Source of the DNA: WJMT01 sp964624145
GTDB lineage: Bacteria; Acidobacteriota; Aminicenantia; Aminicenantales; Aminicenantaceae
Reading direction: 5' to 3'
Assembly (NCBI GenBank): GCA_964624145.1
Contig: CAZUXT010000024.1
Location: 1 to 50,903 of the forward strand
Length of the DNA: 50,903 bases
In this document: positions 42,275 through 50,903 of the stretch, piece after piece
How positions within the stretch are numbered: the stretch's first letter is position 1
Layout of the letters: every line of letters starts with the position of its first letter
The notes under the pieces: model-generated
What the model saw: the letters and a program-made list of their open reading frames with translations, nothing else
What the model was told of the DNA's origin: nothing
The model's database searches: none
Made by a program: the position numbers and the translations under genes

Positions 42275-44266
42275 ATGAACATGAACATCAAGCTCAAAAA
42301 ATATATAAAATATCGGATCATTTGGACAGTTGTCTTCGGTATAGGGATTTTGTTTGCTTTTGGATGTTCCCAATTACCCACATTACCCACCGAGCAGGAT
42401 ATAGGATTGAGACTTATACAGGAAGGGAATATCGAAGAAGCCATCAAATATTACGATAAGGTAATCGAACGCGACCCCGAACAATCTTCATTTTATTACA
42501 ACCGGGGACTTGCCAGGCAAATGAAAAAAGAATTTGAGAGGGCTCTGGAAGACTATTCTACAGCGATACAACTTGATAAAGAGTTTATCAGTGCTTATCT
42601 TAATCGAGGTTTAGTAAGGTATCAATTAAAGGAGCTTGAAGGAGCCGTACAAGATTACAACCGGGTGCTTGAACTGGATCCTGAAAATGTTACGGCCTAC
42701 AATATGCGCGGGAGAATAAGGACTGATTGGGGATATTATGAAGACGCAATTTTGGATTTCAATTCTGCACTAGACATAAATCCAGACCATTTAATCAGCT
42801 TAAGCAACCGGGCTTATGCCTATCAATGTTTGGAAGAATTCCAATCCGCTGTGGAGGATTATACACAACTGCTGCAAAAGGACACCAATAATGCTCAGGC
42901 TTATAATAACAGAGGATCGGTAAAAATGAAAATTGATGATATTCAGGGTGCTTTATCTGATTTTGATAAAGCCACCGCCATCGATTCCAACTATGGTAAA
43001 GCATTTTACAACCGGGCTGTTGTTTGGATGAAGCTGGCGGAGTATAAAAAAGCAATCCTTGATCTTGAAAAGGCAGCAGAGCTTGATGAAAATCTTAAAT
43101 CAAAGATTCAAGGACATCTGAAAAACTGCATGGCAAAAATAGGAGTGAGATCAGAAGAAAACAAGACAAATCCACAAACAGATCCAATCCAGATGCCAAA
43201 AATTCAAAATGAGGCTTTAGTTGTTAGTATCGAAGTTCCGGTGCGGGTATTCAAAAATGGTAAGTTTGTCGATAATCTTTCTATTGATGACTTTTTGGTC
43301 TACGAGAACGGCATTCCCCAGAAAATTGATTCATTATATCTGATAACAAAAACAAATATTTCCCGCAGAGAGTTGAAAACCGGGTCATTTAATCCCAAAG
43401 TAGCCTCACGACATTATGTCCTCGTTTTTGAAGTAGTCGAATACATGCCCGAGATCGGAGACTCCCTGGACTATTTCTTCAATTCCATCTTTAATCCACA
43501 GGACACTCTTGTGGTCATCACACCATACAAGACCTATTCTTTGAAACCAACTGCTTTTGAAAGAATGCCCAAACATAAAATTTTATCTCAGCTAAAAGAA
43601 AAGATCCGAAAAGACGCCTGGAAAGGGAGTGCAAAATACCGGGAATTGTTGAATGAATATCAAGACTTGATGTTTCCCTATATTCCAGAACAGGAATCTC
43701 ACAGACATTCACTTCTAATGGAAGTCACCCGAAAGTTTAAGCAGCTCAAGCAGTTCGACACATCAGAAGCTGAAAAATTTGCCGAATATCTCAAAGACCG
43801 AGAAGGTCAAAAACATGTTTTTATCTTCTATCAGAATGAGATGTTTCCGATTCCACCTGAGGAAACAATAGAACTTTTCGATATTACAAGTCAACCACAA
43901 ATAAATACTGAGCGGATCAAACAAATTTTTTCTGACAAATCCATTTCGTGTCATTTTCTTTACATCACTAAAAAAACAACCGACAACAGCAGTCAACCCT
44001 TTTTCCAGAGATCGGACTGGTATGATATGAGATCCGGCACATTCGAGGGCATGATGGCTTTAGCTGAAGGGACCGGGGGTTTAGCTGAAAGCTCATATGA
44101 TGGCAGGGAAGCTTTTAAAAAAGCCTTAACTGTATCTGAAAATTATTACATTCTCTATTATTCCCCTCAGAATTATCTGCCGGATGGAAGTTTCCGGGAG
44201 ATCGAAGTTAAAATCAAGGGAAAAGGATATCACATCCGGCATCGAGCCGGATATTTTGCTGATTAA
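42275..44266 (+). CDS. TPR lipoprotein with VWFA-related domain
   Basis: This 663-residue protein has a signal peptide ending at a lipoprotein Cys (LFAFGCSQ, residue 31). About seven TPR units follow (residues 45-285), then a VWFA-related domain of the acidobacterial type, with VSIEVPVRVFKNGKFVDNL, LSIDDFLVYENG and the end YYILYYSP. The Asp-x-Ser metal site expected after the first strand is replaced (VLVFEVVEYMPE), so metal-dependent adhesion is doubtful. AGGAG lies ten bases before the ATG. It diverges from the metzincin-TPR gene. Confidence 0.85.
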   Translation: MNMNIKLKKYIKYRIIWTVVFGIGILFAFGCSQLPTLPTEQDIGLRLIQEGNIEEAIKYYDKVIERDPEQSSFYYNRGLARQMKKEFERALEDYSTAIQLDKEFISAYLNRGLVRYQLKELEGAVQDYNRVLELDPENVTAYNMRGRIRTDWGYYEDAILDFNSALDINPDHLISLSNRAYAYQCLEEFQSAVEDYTQLLQKDTNNAQAYNNRGSVKMKIDDIQGALSDFDKATAIDSNYGKAFYNRAVVWMKLAEYKKAILDLEKAAELDENLKSKIQGHLKNCMAKIGVRSEENKTNPQTDPIQMPKIQNEALVVSIEVPVRVFKNGKFVDNLSIDDFLVYENGIPQKIDSLYLITKTNISRRELKTGSFNPKVASRHYVLVFEVVEYMPEIGDSLDYFFNSIFNPQDTLVVITPYKTYSLKPTAFERMPKHKILSQLKEKIRKDAWKGSAKYRELLNEYQDLMFPYIPEQESHRHSLLMEVTRKFKQLKQFDTSEAEKFAEYLKDREGQKHVFIFYQNEMFPIPPEETIELFDITSQPQINTERIKQIFSDKSISCHFLYITKKTTDNSSQPFFQRSDWYDMRSGTFEGMMALAEGTGGLAESSYDGREAFKKALTVSENYYILYYSPQNYLPDGSFREIEVKIKGKGYHIRHRAGYFAD

Positions 44267-44292
44267 GACGATTATTCTTCGATATTTCGGTT

Positions 44293-44339
44293 AGGAAAAT
44301 ACATTTCCTTTTGACTTCAATGGAATCCCGTGCTATATG
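44293..44339 (+). promoter_or_regulatory. promoter of the CocE-type gene with a flanking dyad
   Basis: TTGACT (44311-44316), a 17-base spacer and TATATG (44334-44339). An inverted repeat AGGAAA-N5-TTTCCT (44293-44309) lies directly upstream of the -35 and could be an activator site. Confidence 0.45.
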
Positions 44340-44381
44340 GAGAAGGGATTTCCCTTTTTAACCTTTTACAGGAGGCCTTTT

Positions 44382-46265
44382 ATGAAAAAATTCAAACAGA
44401 CTCCGTGGCTCTATCTGGCTGCTTTGGGAATAGGGCTGCTGGTATGGATAACAGCCCCTCTTATCCCCGGCCAAGATTTTGACATCAAAGCAAACTATGC
44501 GAAATCCGAATACATGATCCCTATGAGGGATGGCGTCAAACTCTACACCCAGGTTTATGCCCCTCTGGATAAAAGTCAAAAATACCCCATCCTTCTTTTC
44601 CGGACTCCTTACTCGGTAGGTTATTATGAAGCAAACAGATTCCGGCCTTTTCTCGGCCCAAACAGGATGTATGCCGAAGAAGGATTCATCTTTGTCTACC
44701 AGGACGTCAGAGGCAAGTTTAAATCAGAAGGAGAGTTCACGGTCATGAGGCCTCATGAAAAAAACAAGCAAGGGCCCCGGGATACAGATGAAAGCAGCGA
44801 CACCTATGATACTATTGAATGGCTGTTGAAAAATATCCCCAACCATAACAGCCGTGTGGGACAGTGGGGTATTTCCTATCCCGGTTTTCAGACCGTGATG
44901 GGCATGGTTGATGCCCATCCCGCACTGAAAGCTTCCTCCCCCCAAGCGTCTCCATCTGATATGTGGATAGGGGATGACTTCCATCACAATGGTGCTTTCA
45001 GGCTCATGTATACGTTTGGATGGCTGGCTCACCATGCCCAAACAAGAGCCGGGACAACAGAGAAAGGGGTCCAGAGATTCGATTTTGGAACGCCTGACGG
45101 ATACAAATTCTTCTTAGACCTGGGTCCTGTCTCCAATGTTGACAAGAAATACTTTCACAACCGTGTCCCCACCTGGAACGAGTACATGGAGCATGGAGAT
45201 TACGATGACTACTGGAAAAAGCAAAATGTCCTCCAGTATCTCAAAAATATCGAGCCCGCTGTTTTAAACGTAGCCGGATGGTTTGATGCGGAGGATTTCT
45301 ACGGCCCCATGAGCATCTACTATACCATTGAGAAGGAAAATCCACAAAATAGAAGCACACTTGTGGTGGGCCCATGGCTTCACGGAGGGTGGTCAAGAAT
45401 GGACGGAGACAGTCTGGGAAATATCCGGTTTGACTCTAAAACCGGAGAATATTTCAGGGAAAACGTGGAGCTGCCCTTTTTTAACTTCTACCTGAAAGAC
45501 AAGGGCCCTCTGGACCTGCCCGAGGCGCTCGTCTTTATAACCGGATTGAACCAGTGGAAATCATACGACCATTGGCCTCCCAAAGAAACACAAGAGACGA
45601 ATCTCTACCTTCATGCGGAGGGAAAACTCTCCTTTGACCCTCCCTCTGAAGAAAACACATACGACTCTTTTATCAGTGACCCCAATAAGCCTGTCCCTTA
45701 TACCGCAGAGATACGAACTTTCCAGGGGCATCTCTGGATGGTCGAAGACCAGAGATTCGCAGCACAAAGACCCGATATCCTTGTTTTCAAGACAGATGTT
45801 CTTACAGAGGATGTCACTGTTGCCGGCCCTCTCATTGCCAGCCTTTATGTGTCCACCACGGGAACGGATGCGGACTGGGTGGTCAAATTGATCGATGTTT
45901 ATCCCGGCGATGCTCCTGACAACAAACCCAACCCGTGCGGAGTGAGGATGGGACACTTCCAGATGCTTGTGGGAGCGGACGTGTTCAGGGGTAAATACCG
46001 CAACAGCTTTGAACACCCTGAGCCGTTTGTGCCCGGTAAAATCACACACATCGAATACGACCTCAGAGACAAAGGCCACTGCTTTCAAAAAGGACACAAG
46101 ATCATGGTCCAGATCCAAAGCACCTGGTTCCCCCTTATTGACCGCAACCCCCAGAAATTCACTGACATATACCATGCTCAAGAATCCGATTTTCAGAAGG
46201 CCACCCACAGAGTGTACCGCTCCTTAAAACATCCCTCCCACCTCAAGATCCGGGTCTTAAAGTGA
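44382..46265 (+). CDS. CocE/NonD X-Pro dipeptidyl-peptidase-like hydrolase
   Basis: From ATG 44382 (AGGAGG eight bases upstream) the protein has 627 residues. An N-terminal signal or anchor (residues 9-27) is followed by an alpha/beta-hydrolase domain with S165 (GISYPG), a likely Asp at 302 or 305 (GWFDAEDF) and H334 (PWLHGG). The C-terminal jelly-roll of the PepX_C type has PLIASLYVSTTGTDADWVVKL (in parts). The family includes cocaine esterase, glutaryl-7-ACA acylase and X-Pro peptidases, so the exact substrate is unknown. With DPPIV it suggests growth on proline-rich peptides. Confidence 0.9.
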   Translation: MKKFKQTPWLYLAALGIGLLVWITAPLIPGQDFDIKANYAKSEYMIPMRDGVKLYTQVYAPLDKSQKYPILLFRTPYSVGYYEANRFRPFLGPNRMYAEEGFIFVYQDVRGKFKSEGEFTVMRPHEKNKQGPRDTDESSDTYDTIEWLLKNIPNHNSRVGQWGISYPGFQTVMGMVDAHPALKASSPQASPSDMWIGDDFHHNGAFRLMYTFGWLAHHAQTRAGTTEKGVQRFDFGTPDGYKFFLDLGPVSNVDKKYFHNRVPTWNEYMEHGDYDDYWKKQNVLQYLKNIEPAVLNVAGWFDAEDFYGPMSIYYTIEKENPQNRSTLVVGPWLHGGWSRMDGDSLGNIRFDSKTGEYFRENVELPFFNFYLKDKGPLDLPEALVFITGLNQWKSYDHWPPKETQETNLYLHAEGKLSFDPPSEENTYDSFISDPNKPVPYTAEIRTFQGHLWMVEDQRFAAQRPDILVFKTDVLTEDVTVAGPLIASLYVSTTGTDADWVVKLIDVYPGDAPDNKPNPCGVRMGHFQMLVGADVFRGKYRNSFEHPEPFVPGKITHIEYDLRDKGHCFQKGHKIMVQIQSTWFPLIDRNPQKFTDIYHAQESDFQKATHRVYRSLKHPSHLKIRVLK

Positions 46266-46281
46266 TTCAAGCCTGGTTTAC

Positions 46282-47637
46282 GTGGCCATCCGGATGAAAC
46301 TCAACGATTATATAAGCTTTTCGATTTCTAATCTTTGGACACACAAACTCCGCTCGCTTTTAACCATATTTGGCGTGGTGATCGGTATAGGGGCTCTTGT
46401 CTCTATGATATCTTTTGGCAAAGGCATGCAGAAGAATGTCACCAATGCCTTTAAAAAAATGGAGCTGTTTAATTACATATCTGTTTTTCCTGGTGAAATC
46501 CAAACAGATGAATCAAATGATCGAGGGGTGTCTGAACATCAAAAACCACAGGGAATCCCCCTGGATGATAAAGCCATCGAAAGCATACGCTCTATCAGAG
46601 GCGTGGAGACAGCATTCCCTGATATTAGGTTTCCCGCCCAGGTCGAAATGAACGGGCGGAAAGAATTCAGTCTTGTGCAGGCTCTCCCTGTCAAATTTGC
46701 CCGTTCCAAATTGATAAAAATCAAAGCCGGAAAAACCTATTCCAGTGAAGAAGAGTATTCTGTTATCATCCACAGCTCTCTTCTTCCCAGGTTTGGAATC
46801 AAAGACATCCATGAGGGCCTTGGCAGGAAAATCAATATAAGAACTTTCTTTTTTGACCTGTCTTCACTGGACCCAAAGAAAATAGGCTCTATCATCTCAG
46901 GCAGCAAACTCCCCATTGCGCAGAAAGTGTATTCTTTCACCATTGTGGGCATCTCAGAAAATATAGGGTTGGAAGATCCGACTCCCTTAAGGAGCCATGT
47001 GTTTATTCCATTTGAAGTATCAAAAAAAATGGAAAAGATTTCGGTCACCAGCCTCTGGGACTTTTTCAGAAAATCGGACAGTTCCGGATATTCCATGGTC
47101 AATGTCAGGCTTTCTTCCCCTAAATTCATACCTTCTGTGAAGGAAAAAATCCAAAGCATGGGCTTCCAAAGCTTTGCTTTCAGCGACCAATTTGAGGAAA
47201 TCCAGACAGGATTTCTATTCATGGATATGATTTTATTTGCCGTGGGAATGATAGCCATTGTTGTGGCTTCCCTCGGAATCACAAACACCATGATCATGTC
47301 CATAATGGAAAGATACAAAGAAATTGGAATCATGAAAGCAGTGGGCGCTGGAAACAAGGATATCAAAAAAGTCTTTTTCTTTGAAACAAGTCTGATCGGC
47401 TTTCTGGGGGGAATTTTTGGTCTCCTGCTGGGCTGGCTTGTCAGCGGTCTCATAAACCGGGTCGTGAACTATTTTCTTTCAAAACAAAACATACCCTATA
47501 TCCATTACTTTGACTTCCCCTGGTGGCTGTGTGCCGGAGCTGTGATATTTGCGGTCATTATAAGCCTGGCCTCAGGAGTTTATCCGGCCATGAGAGCAGC
47601 CAAAGTCGATCCGGCAGTAGCTCTCAGGCATGAATAA
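46282..47637 (+). CDS. MacB/FtsX-type ABC transporter permease
   Basis: This 451-residue protein has the MacB architecture. A first membrane helix spans residues 23-45 (LTIFGVVIGIGALVSM), then a periplasmic domain, then three C-terminal helices. The FtsX motif ERYKEIGIMKAVGAG and the ending P-A-M-R-A-A-K-V-D-P-A-V-A-L-R are present. No ATP-binding gene is adjacent. It begins 16 bases after the hydrolase stop, so it is probably in its operon. GTG 46282 or ATG 46294 may be the start; neither has a clear ribosome site. Confidence 0.9.
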   Translation: MAIRMKLNDYISFSISNLWTHKLRSLLTIFGVVIGIGALVSMISFGKGMQKNVTNAFKKMELFNYISVFPGEIQTDESNDRGVSEHQKPQGIPLDDKAIESIRSIRGVETAFPDIRFPAQVEMNGRKEFSLVQALPVKFARSKLIKIKAGKTYSSEEEYSVIIHSSLLPRFGIKDIHEGLGRKINIRTFFFDLSSLDPKKIGSIISGSKLPIAQKVYSFTIVGISENIGLEDPTPLRSHVFIPFEVSKKMEKISVTSLWDFFRKSDSSGYSMVNVRLSSPKFIPSVKEKIQSMGFQSFAFSDQFEEIQTGFLFMDMILFAVGMIAIVVASLGITNTMIMSIMERYKEIGIMKAVGAGNKDIKKVFFFETSLIGFLGGIFGLLLGWLVSGLINRVVNYFLSKQNIPYIHYFDFPWWLCAGAVIFAVIISLASGVYPAMRAAKVDPAVALRHE

Positions 47638-47781
47638 ATGGTCCCGGGAAACCTTTTAGGATAAATCTACGTCTATATATAAGAATCCAAATGTGAAGCC
47701 TTTATCATTCGGCATTTGTCTTATTATCCATGGCAAATTTGTTATTGGCCGCACAGGTTGGCATTCTTGAAAGGAATTCAA

Positions 47782-50199
47782 ATGATTAAGAACTATTTCA
47801 AAGTCGCCGTCAGAAATATTTTTAAACACAGAGCCTTTTCTTTCATCAACATCACCGGACTGGCCATAGGCATCGCCTGCAGTGTTCTGATCCTTCTTTT
47901 TGTGACCCATGAATTAAGCTATGACAGATTCCATGAGAAAGCCGACCGGATACACCGGATCGCTGTCAGAGCATCCATTGGCAATACCCAGATCCGCCAG
48001 ACCTATTCCTCTGCGGAAACCTTTAGGAAACTTCTTCTGGATTTTCCCGAAATCGAATCTGGAGTCAAATTCCTGAATATCGGAGAAATCCCTGTTAAAT
48101 TGGAAGAGAGAACATTCTACGAGTCCCGGTTTTATGCTGTGGATGAGACTTTTTATGATATCTTTACGGTCCCGCTCATACATGGCGACCCGAAATCTGT
48201 GCTGACAAATCCCAATACTATGGTGCTTTCAGAGGACACTGCGGTCAAATATTTCGGGACTACGGATGCGGTCGGCAAGGTCCTCCGGGTGGATTTTTCG
48301 TGGGGTCTTGGAACCAAAGAATTCGAGGTCACCGGGATTTCGGAGAACATGCCGGCAAACTCCCACTTTCATTACGATATTTTGGTCTCATTGGCCTCTT
48401 TCCCGGATTTGGTCAACGAAACTGAATGGACAGCTAATAATTTCATCACCTACCTTCTCCTAAAAAAAGGAACCTCAGCAGAGGCGTTCAATGAAAAAAT
48501 CAAGGAATTCACCCGGAAATACATGGGCGGCGAACAATTTGATTCCTGGGTTGCCAAAGGGAATTCCTGGGAATACTATCTCCAGCCCATCACCAAGATC
48601 CATCTGACATCTGACCTGAACGGAGAATTCGAATCCAACGGGAACGAGACCTATGTGTATGTCTTTTCCGTAGTCAGTATCATCATCCTGCTCATTGCAT
48701 GTATCAACTTCATGAACCTGTCCACGGCGAAATCATCCTTAAGGGCAAAAGAAGTGGGAATGAGAAAAGTAGTGGGTTCGGGAAAAAGCCAATTAATGGC
48801 CCAGTTCATTAGCGAGTCTGTTATTTTGAGTTCCATCGCCTTAGCTCTGGGAATGGGGATTGTCCATCTCCTCCTTCCTTTTTTTAGAAACCTGGTCGAC
48901 CGGCCTCTTGAGCTCAACTACCTCCACAATCCTTTGGTCATCCCTCTCTTGCTGTCTCTCGGGCTTTTCGTGGGAGTGGTTTCCGGTTCTTATCCGGCTT
49001 TTTTCCTCTCGTCAATAAAGCCTGTAGCCGCTCTGAAAAACAGGGGATTCAAAGGAATGGGCAAAGGCGGGGCGTGGCTTCGGAATGCGTTGGTGGTGTT
49101 TCAGTTTTCCATCTCAATCTTTCTTATGATCGGGACCCTGGTCGTGTTTCAGCAGATGAAATTTTTTCAGAACAAGAAATTGGGATTCCAGAAAAGCCAG
49201 GTACTGGTCATCAAAAATACAGAATCCCTGGGGAAAAACACAGAGGCTTTCAAGGAAAGTCTGAGAAGGGAAACAAGGATCACCGGAGTTTCTGGAACAT
49301 CCACTCTACCAGGAATGAGATTAAACAATATCGGTTTTGGCGCTGAAGGTGTGGATGAAAGCTTCACTTTGAATATGTGTGTGTGCGATCATGAATTTTT
49401 GAAAACTCTGGGACTGGAGATAGCCCAGGGCCGGTTTTTTTCAAAAGAATTTCCCTCGGATTCCCATGCCGCTGTTCTCAATGAAAAAGCGGCCCAAATG
49501 CTCAGCTGGGATGACCCTATAGGAAAAAGGATCAACAACTGGGCCGAAGAAAGAGGTAATTTTACGGTCATCGGTGTGGTCAAAGACTACCACTACGAAT
49601 CCCTCCATCATGAAATCCGGCCTATGGCGCTCTTTCTTAACGGAGGGTACTATAATTGGCCTGATCAAGTTATTGCAGCGCGACTGGAAACAGGAGACCT
49701 TCCCCGAACCATCAAAACAATAGAAAAAATATGGAAGGAACTCGCTCCGTCCCATGCTTTCAACTACTCGTTTCTGGATCAGGATTTTGACAACCTCTAC
49801 ATCAATGAAAAGCAGACCCAAAAAATGTTCACTGCCTTTTCATTTCTGGCCCTGTTCATCGCCTGCCTGGGATTGTTCGGCCTGGCCTCCTTTATTGTGG
49901 ATCAAAAAACAAAGGAGATTGGAATCCGGAAAGTACTGGGAGCTTCCGTGCCGGGACTGGTTTCAAATTTGAACAAAAACTTCGTGAAATGGGTCCTTAT
50001 CGCCAATATCCTGGCATGGCCGGTAGCCTGGTATTTCATGAGAGGGTGGCTGCAGAACTTTGCCTACCGGATTGAACTCAGCCTGTGGATGTTCTTGGTG
50101 ACGGCAGGCCTGGCTCTTTTGATCGCAGTGATTACTGTCAGCTCCCAGACCGTGCGGGCTGCATCCAAAAATCCCGTCGATTCCCTCCGCTTCGAATAA
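47782..50199 (+). CDS. large FtsX-type ABC permease with two MacB-like halves
   Basis: From ATG 47782 (AAGGA upstream) the protein has 805 residues. It has eight membrane helices in two halves, each with a periplasmic MacB_PCD-like domain. FtsX motifs are LRAKEVGMRKVVGSG in the first half and KTKEIGIRKVLGAS in the second; it ends with NPVDSLRFE. This duplicated type is common in Acidobacteria and Bacteroidetes and usually pairs with a separate ATPase. None is in the window after it. The longer frame from 47716 has no signal or ribosome site and is rejected. Confidence 0.92.
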   Translation: MIKNYFKVAVRNIFKHRAFSFINITGLAIGIACSVLILLFVTHELSYDRFHEKADRIHRIAVRASIGNTQIRQTYSSAETFRKLLLDFPEIESGVKFLNIGEIPVKLEERTFYESRFYAVDETFYDIFTVPLIHGDPKSVLTNPNTMVLSEDTAVKYFGTTDAVGKVLRVDFSWGLGTKEFEVTGISENMPANSHFHYDILVSLASFPDLVNETEWTANNFITYLLLKKGTSAEAFNEKIKEFTRKYMGGEQFDSWVAKGNSWEYYLQPITKIHLTSDLNGEFESNGNETYVYVFSVVSIIILLIACINFMNLSTAKSSLRAKEVGMRKVVGSGKSQLMAQFISESVILSSIALALGMGIVHLLLPFFRNLVDRPLELNYLHNPLVIPLLLSLGLFVGVVSGSYPAFFLSSIKPVAALKNRGFKGMGKGGAWLRNALVVFQFSISIFLMIGTLVVFQQMKFFQNKKLGFQKSQVLVIKNTESLGKNTEAFKESLRRETRITGVSGTSTLPGMRLNNIGFGAEGVDESFTLNMCVCDHEFLKTLGLEIAQGRFFSKEFPSDSHAAVLNEKAAQMLSWDDPIGKRINNWAEERGNFTVIGVVKDYHYESLHHEIRPMALFLNGGYYNWPDQVIAARLETGDLPRTIKTIEKIWKELAPSHAFNYSFLDQDFDNLYINEKQTQKMFTAFSFLALFIACLGLFGLASFIVDQKTKEIGIRKVLGASVPGLVSNLNKNFVKWVLIANILAWPVAWYFMRGWLQNFAYRIELSLWMFLVTAGLALLIAVITVSSQTVRAASKNPVDSLRFE

Positions 50200-50317
50200 A
50201 ATGGGGACATCCCTTTAGGTACCACCCTATAAACTGAAAGTCCATTCCGAAATACTTTTTTCCCGAAGTGATAAATTTGATCCATTTCTTCAGTCAATAT
50301 AGTAGAGAGGAAATTTC

Positions 50318-50903
50318 GTGCCGAGAGCTTCGAGATACTTAACGGATAATGGTTACTATCATGTTTTTAGCCGGGGCAATAACAAAAAAAAAATTTTCTA
50401 CTGCGAAGAAGACTACATCAAATTCCTAACAATCACTTCAAAATATTTGGAAAAATATGAAATCTCTATTTACCATTACTGCCTGATGCCCAACCACTTT
50501 CATTTTTTGCTTCAGGCACAAAAAGCTATTCATTTACCAAAATTTATGCAAGGACTGCTTCAATCGTACGCGTGGCACTTCCGAAAAAAATACGATACTG
50601 TGGGATTTCTCTTCCAAAATCGATATAAAAGTCTTTTTATTGGGAAAGAAAGCTATTTATTGGAATGCGCACGTTATATCGAAAGGAATCCTTTGCGATC
50701 AGGACTTTTCCATGACTTAAGAAATTATCCCTGGAATAGTTTTTCGTATTATGCCACCGGCATGGATGACCTTGTCATCAAGCATCCTAACCCCTGCTAT
50801 CTGGAAATGGGCAAATCAAATAGTAAACGTCAACAGAGATTCCAAGAATATGTTCTGCAAAAAAGACCCCACGACTCATTATTGGATAATGTATTTAAAA
50901 TTG
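50318..50903 (+). CDS. REP-associated tyrosine transposase (RAYT), cut by the window end
   Basis: Translation from GTG 50318 runs 195 codons without a stop to the window end. It shows the RAYT (Y1 transposase, IS200-like) features: GYYHVFSRGNNKKKIFY near the start, the HUH-type metal site MPNHFHFLL at about residues 65-73, the probable catalytic-Tyr helix QSYAWHFRKKY, FQNRYKS, and YIERNPLRSGL. GAGAGG lies upstream with good spacing. RAYTs are single-copy, domesticated transposases tied to REP hairpins. The 118-base gap before it holds AATGGGGACATCCC (50200-50213), possibly a REP-type sequence, and no gene. Confidence 0.88.
   Translation, partial: MPRASRYLTDNGYYHVFSRGNNKKKIFYCEEDYIKFLTITSKYLEKYEISIYHYCLMPNHFHFLLQAQKAIHLPKFMQGLLQSYAWHFRKKYDTVGFLFQNRYKSLFIGKESYLLECARYIERNPLRSGLFHDLRNYPWNSFSYYATGMDDLVIKHPNPCYLEMGKSNSKRQQRFQEYVLQKRPHDSLLDNVFKI

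Overview
The window looks like a chromosomal segment of a Gram-negative bacterium of moderate to low GC (about 43% by eye). LolA, a heptosyltransferase-like GT9 enzyme, a DUF374 acyltransferase and many signal peptides indicate an outer membrane. A VWFA-related TPR lipoprotein, large FtsX/MacB-type permeases, secreted 6-bladed propellers and S9/CocE peptidases fit Acidobacteriota or Candidatus Aminicenantes. That placement is an inference from family content, not a phylogenetic result. Clear sigma70-type promoters (TTGACA, 16-18 bp, TATAAT-like) can be read at several genes.

Layout. 0.1-6.9 kb: a methyltransferase with no visible start, a DASS anion transporter, a GT9 glycosyltransferase, a flavodoxin/ferredoxin protein and a GT87 glycosyltransferase. 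6.9-7.2 kb: a GC-rich, structured element of about 300 bp that looks mobile and supplies the stop codon of the next gene. 7.2-11.8 kb: AMMECR1-type protein with a degenerate MPN/JAB partner, a TatT-like TPR protein, a DUF374 acyltransferase, a sodium:solute symporter and LolA. 11.8-13.9 kb: a translationally coupled ECF sigma / anti-sigma / bactofilin-like membrane operon. 13.9-17.8 kb: the conserved translation operon rplM-rpsI-rpsB-tsf-pyrH-frr, with a strong promoter and a perfect palindrome over the predicted transcription start. 18.0-22.8 kb: TPR lipoprotein, der, a GerMN protein, an amidase and tmRNA (ssrA). 22.8-26.6 kb: a Ser/Thr kinase and an SH3-PEGA-NHL protein.

26.6-35.8 kb is a minus-strand block: an ABC transporter pair, a UbiA prenyltransferase, a CPBP protease, LapA, a headless DUF4382 domain, LarE, a FakA-FakB-like fusion and a dipeptidyl peptidase IV. 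36-38 kb: a rhamnose-mutarotase-like protein with a DUF362 ferredoxin. 37.7-50.2 kb: mostly exported proteins (propeller, unknown secreted protein, metzincin-TPR protein, VWFA-TPR lipoprotein, CocE-type hydrolase) and two FtsX permeases. The window ends inside a REP-associated tyrosine transposase (RAYT).

The least expected observation is at lapA (31993-32175). A canonical -1 slippery heptamer (T TTT TTA) lies just before its stop. A -1 shift there would fuse the LapA membrane hairpin in frame to the downstream DUF4382 domain, which otherwise lacks its N-terminal part. Either this is programmed frameshifting or a fused gene was recently broken by a homopolymer change; the sequence alone cannot decide.
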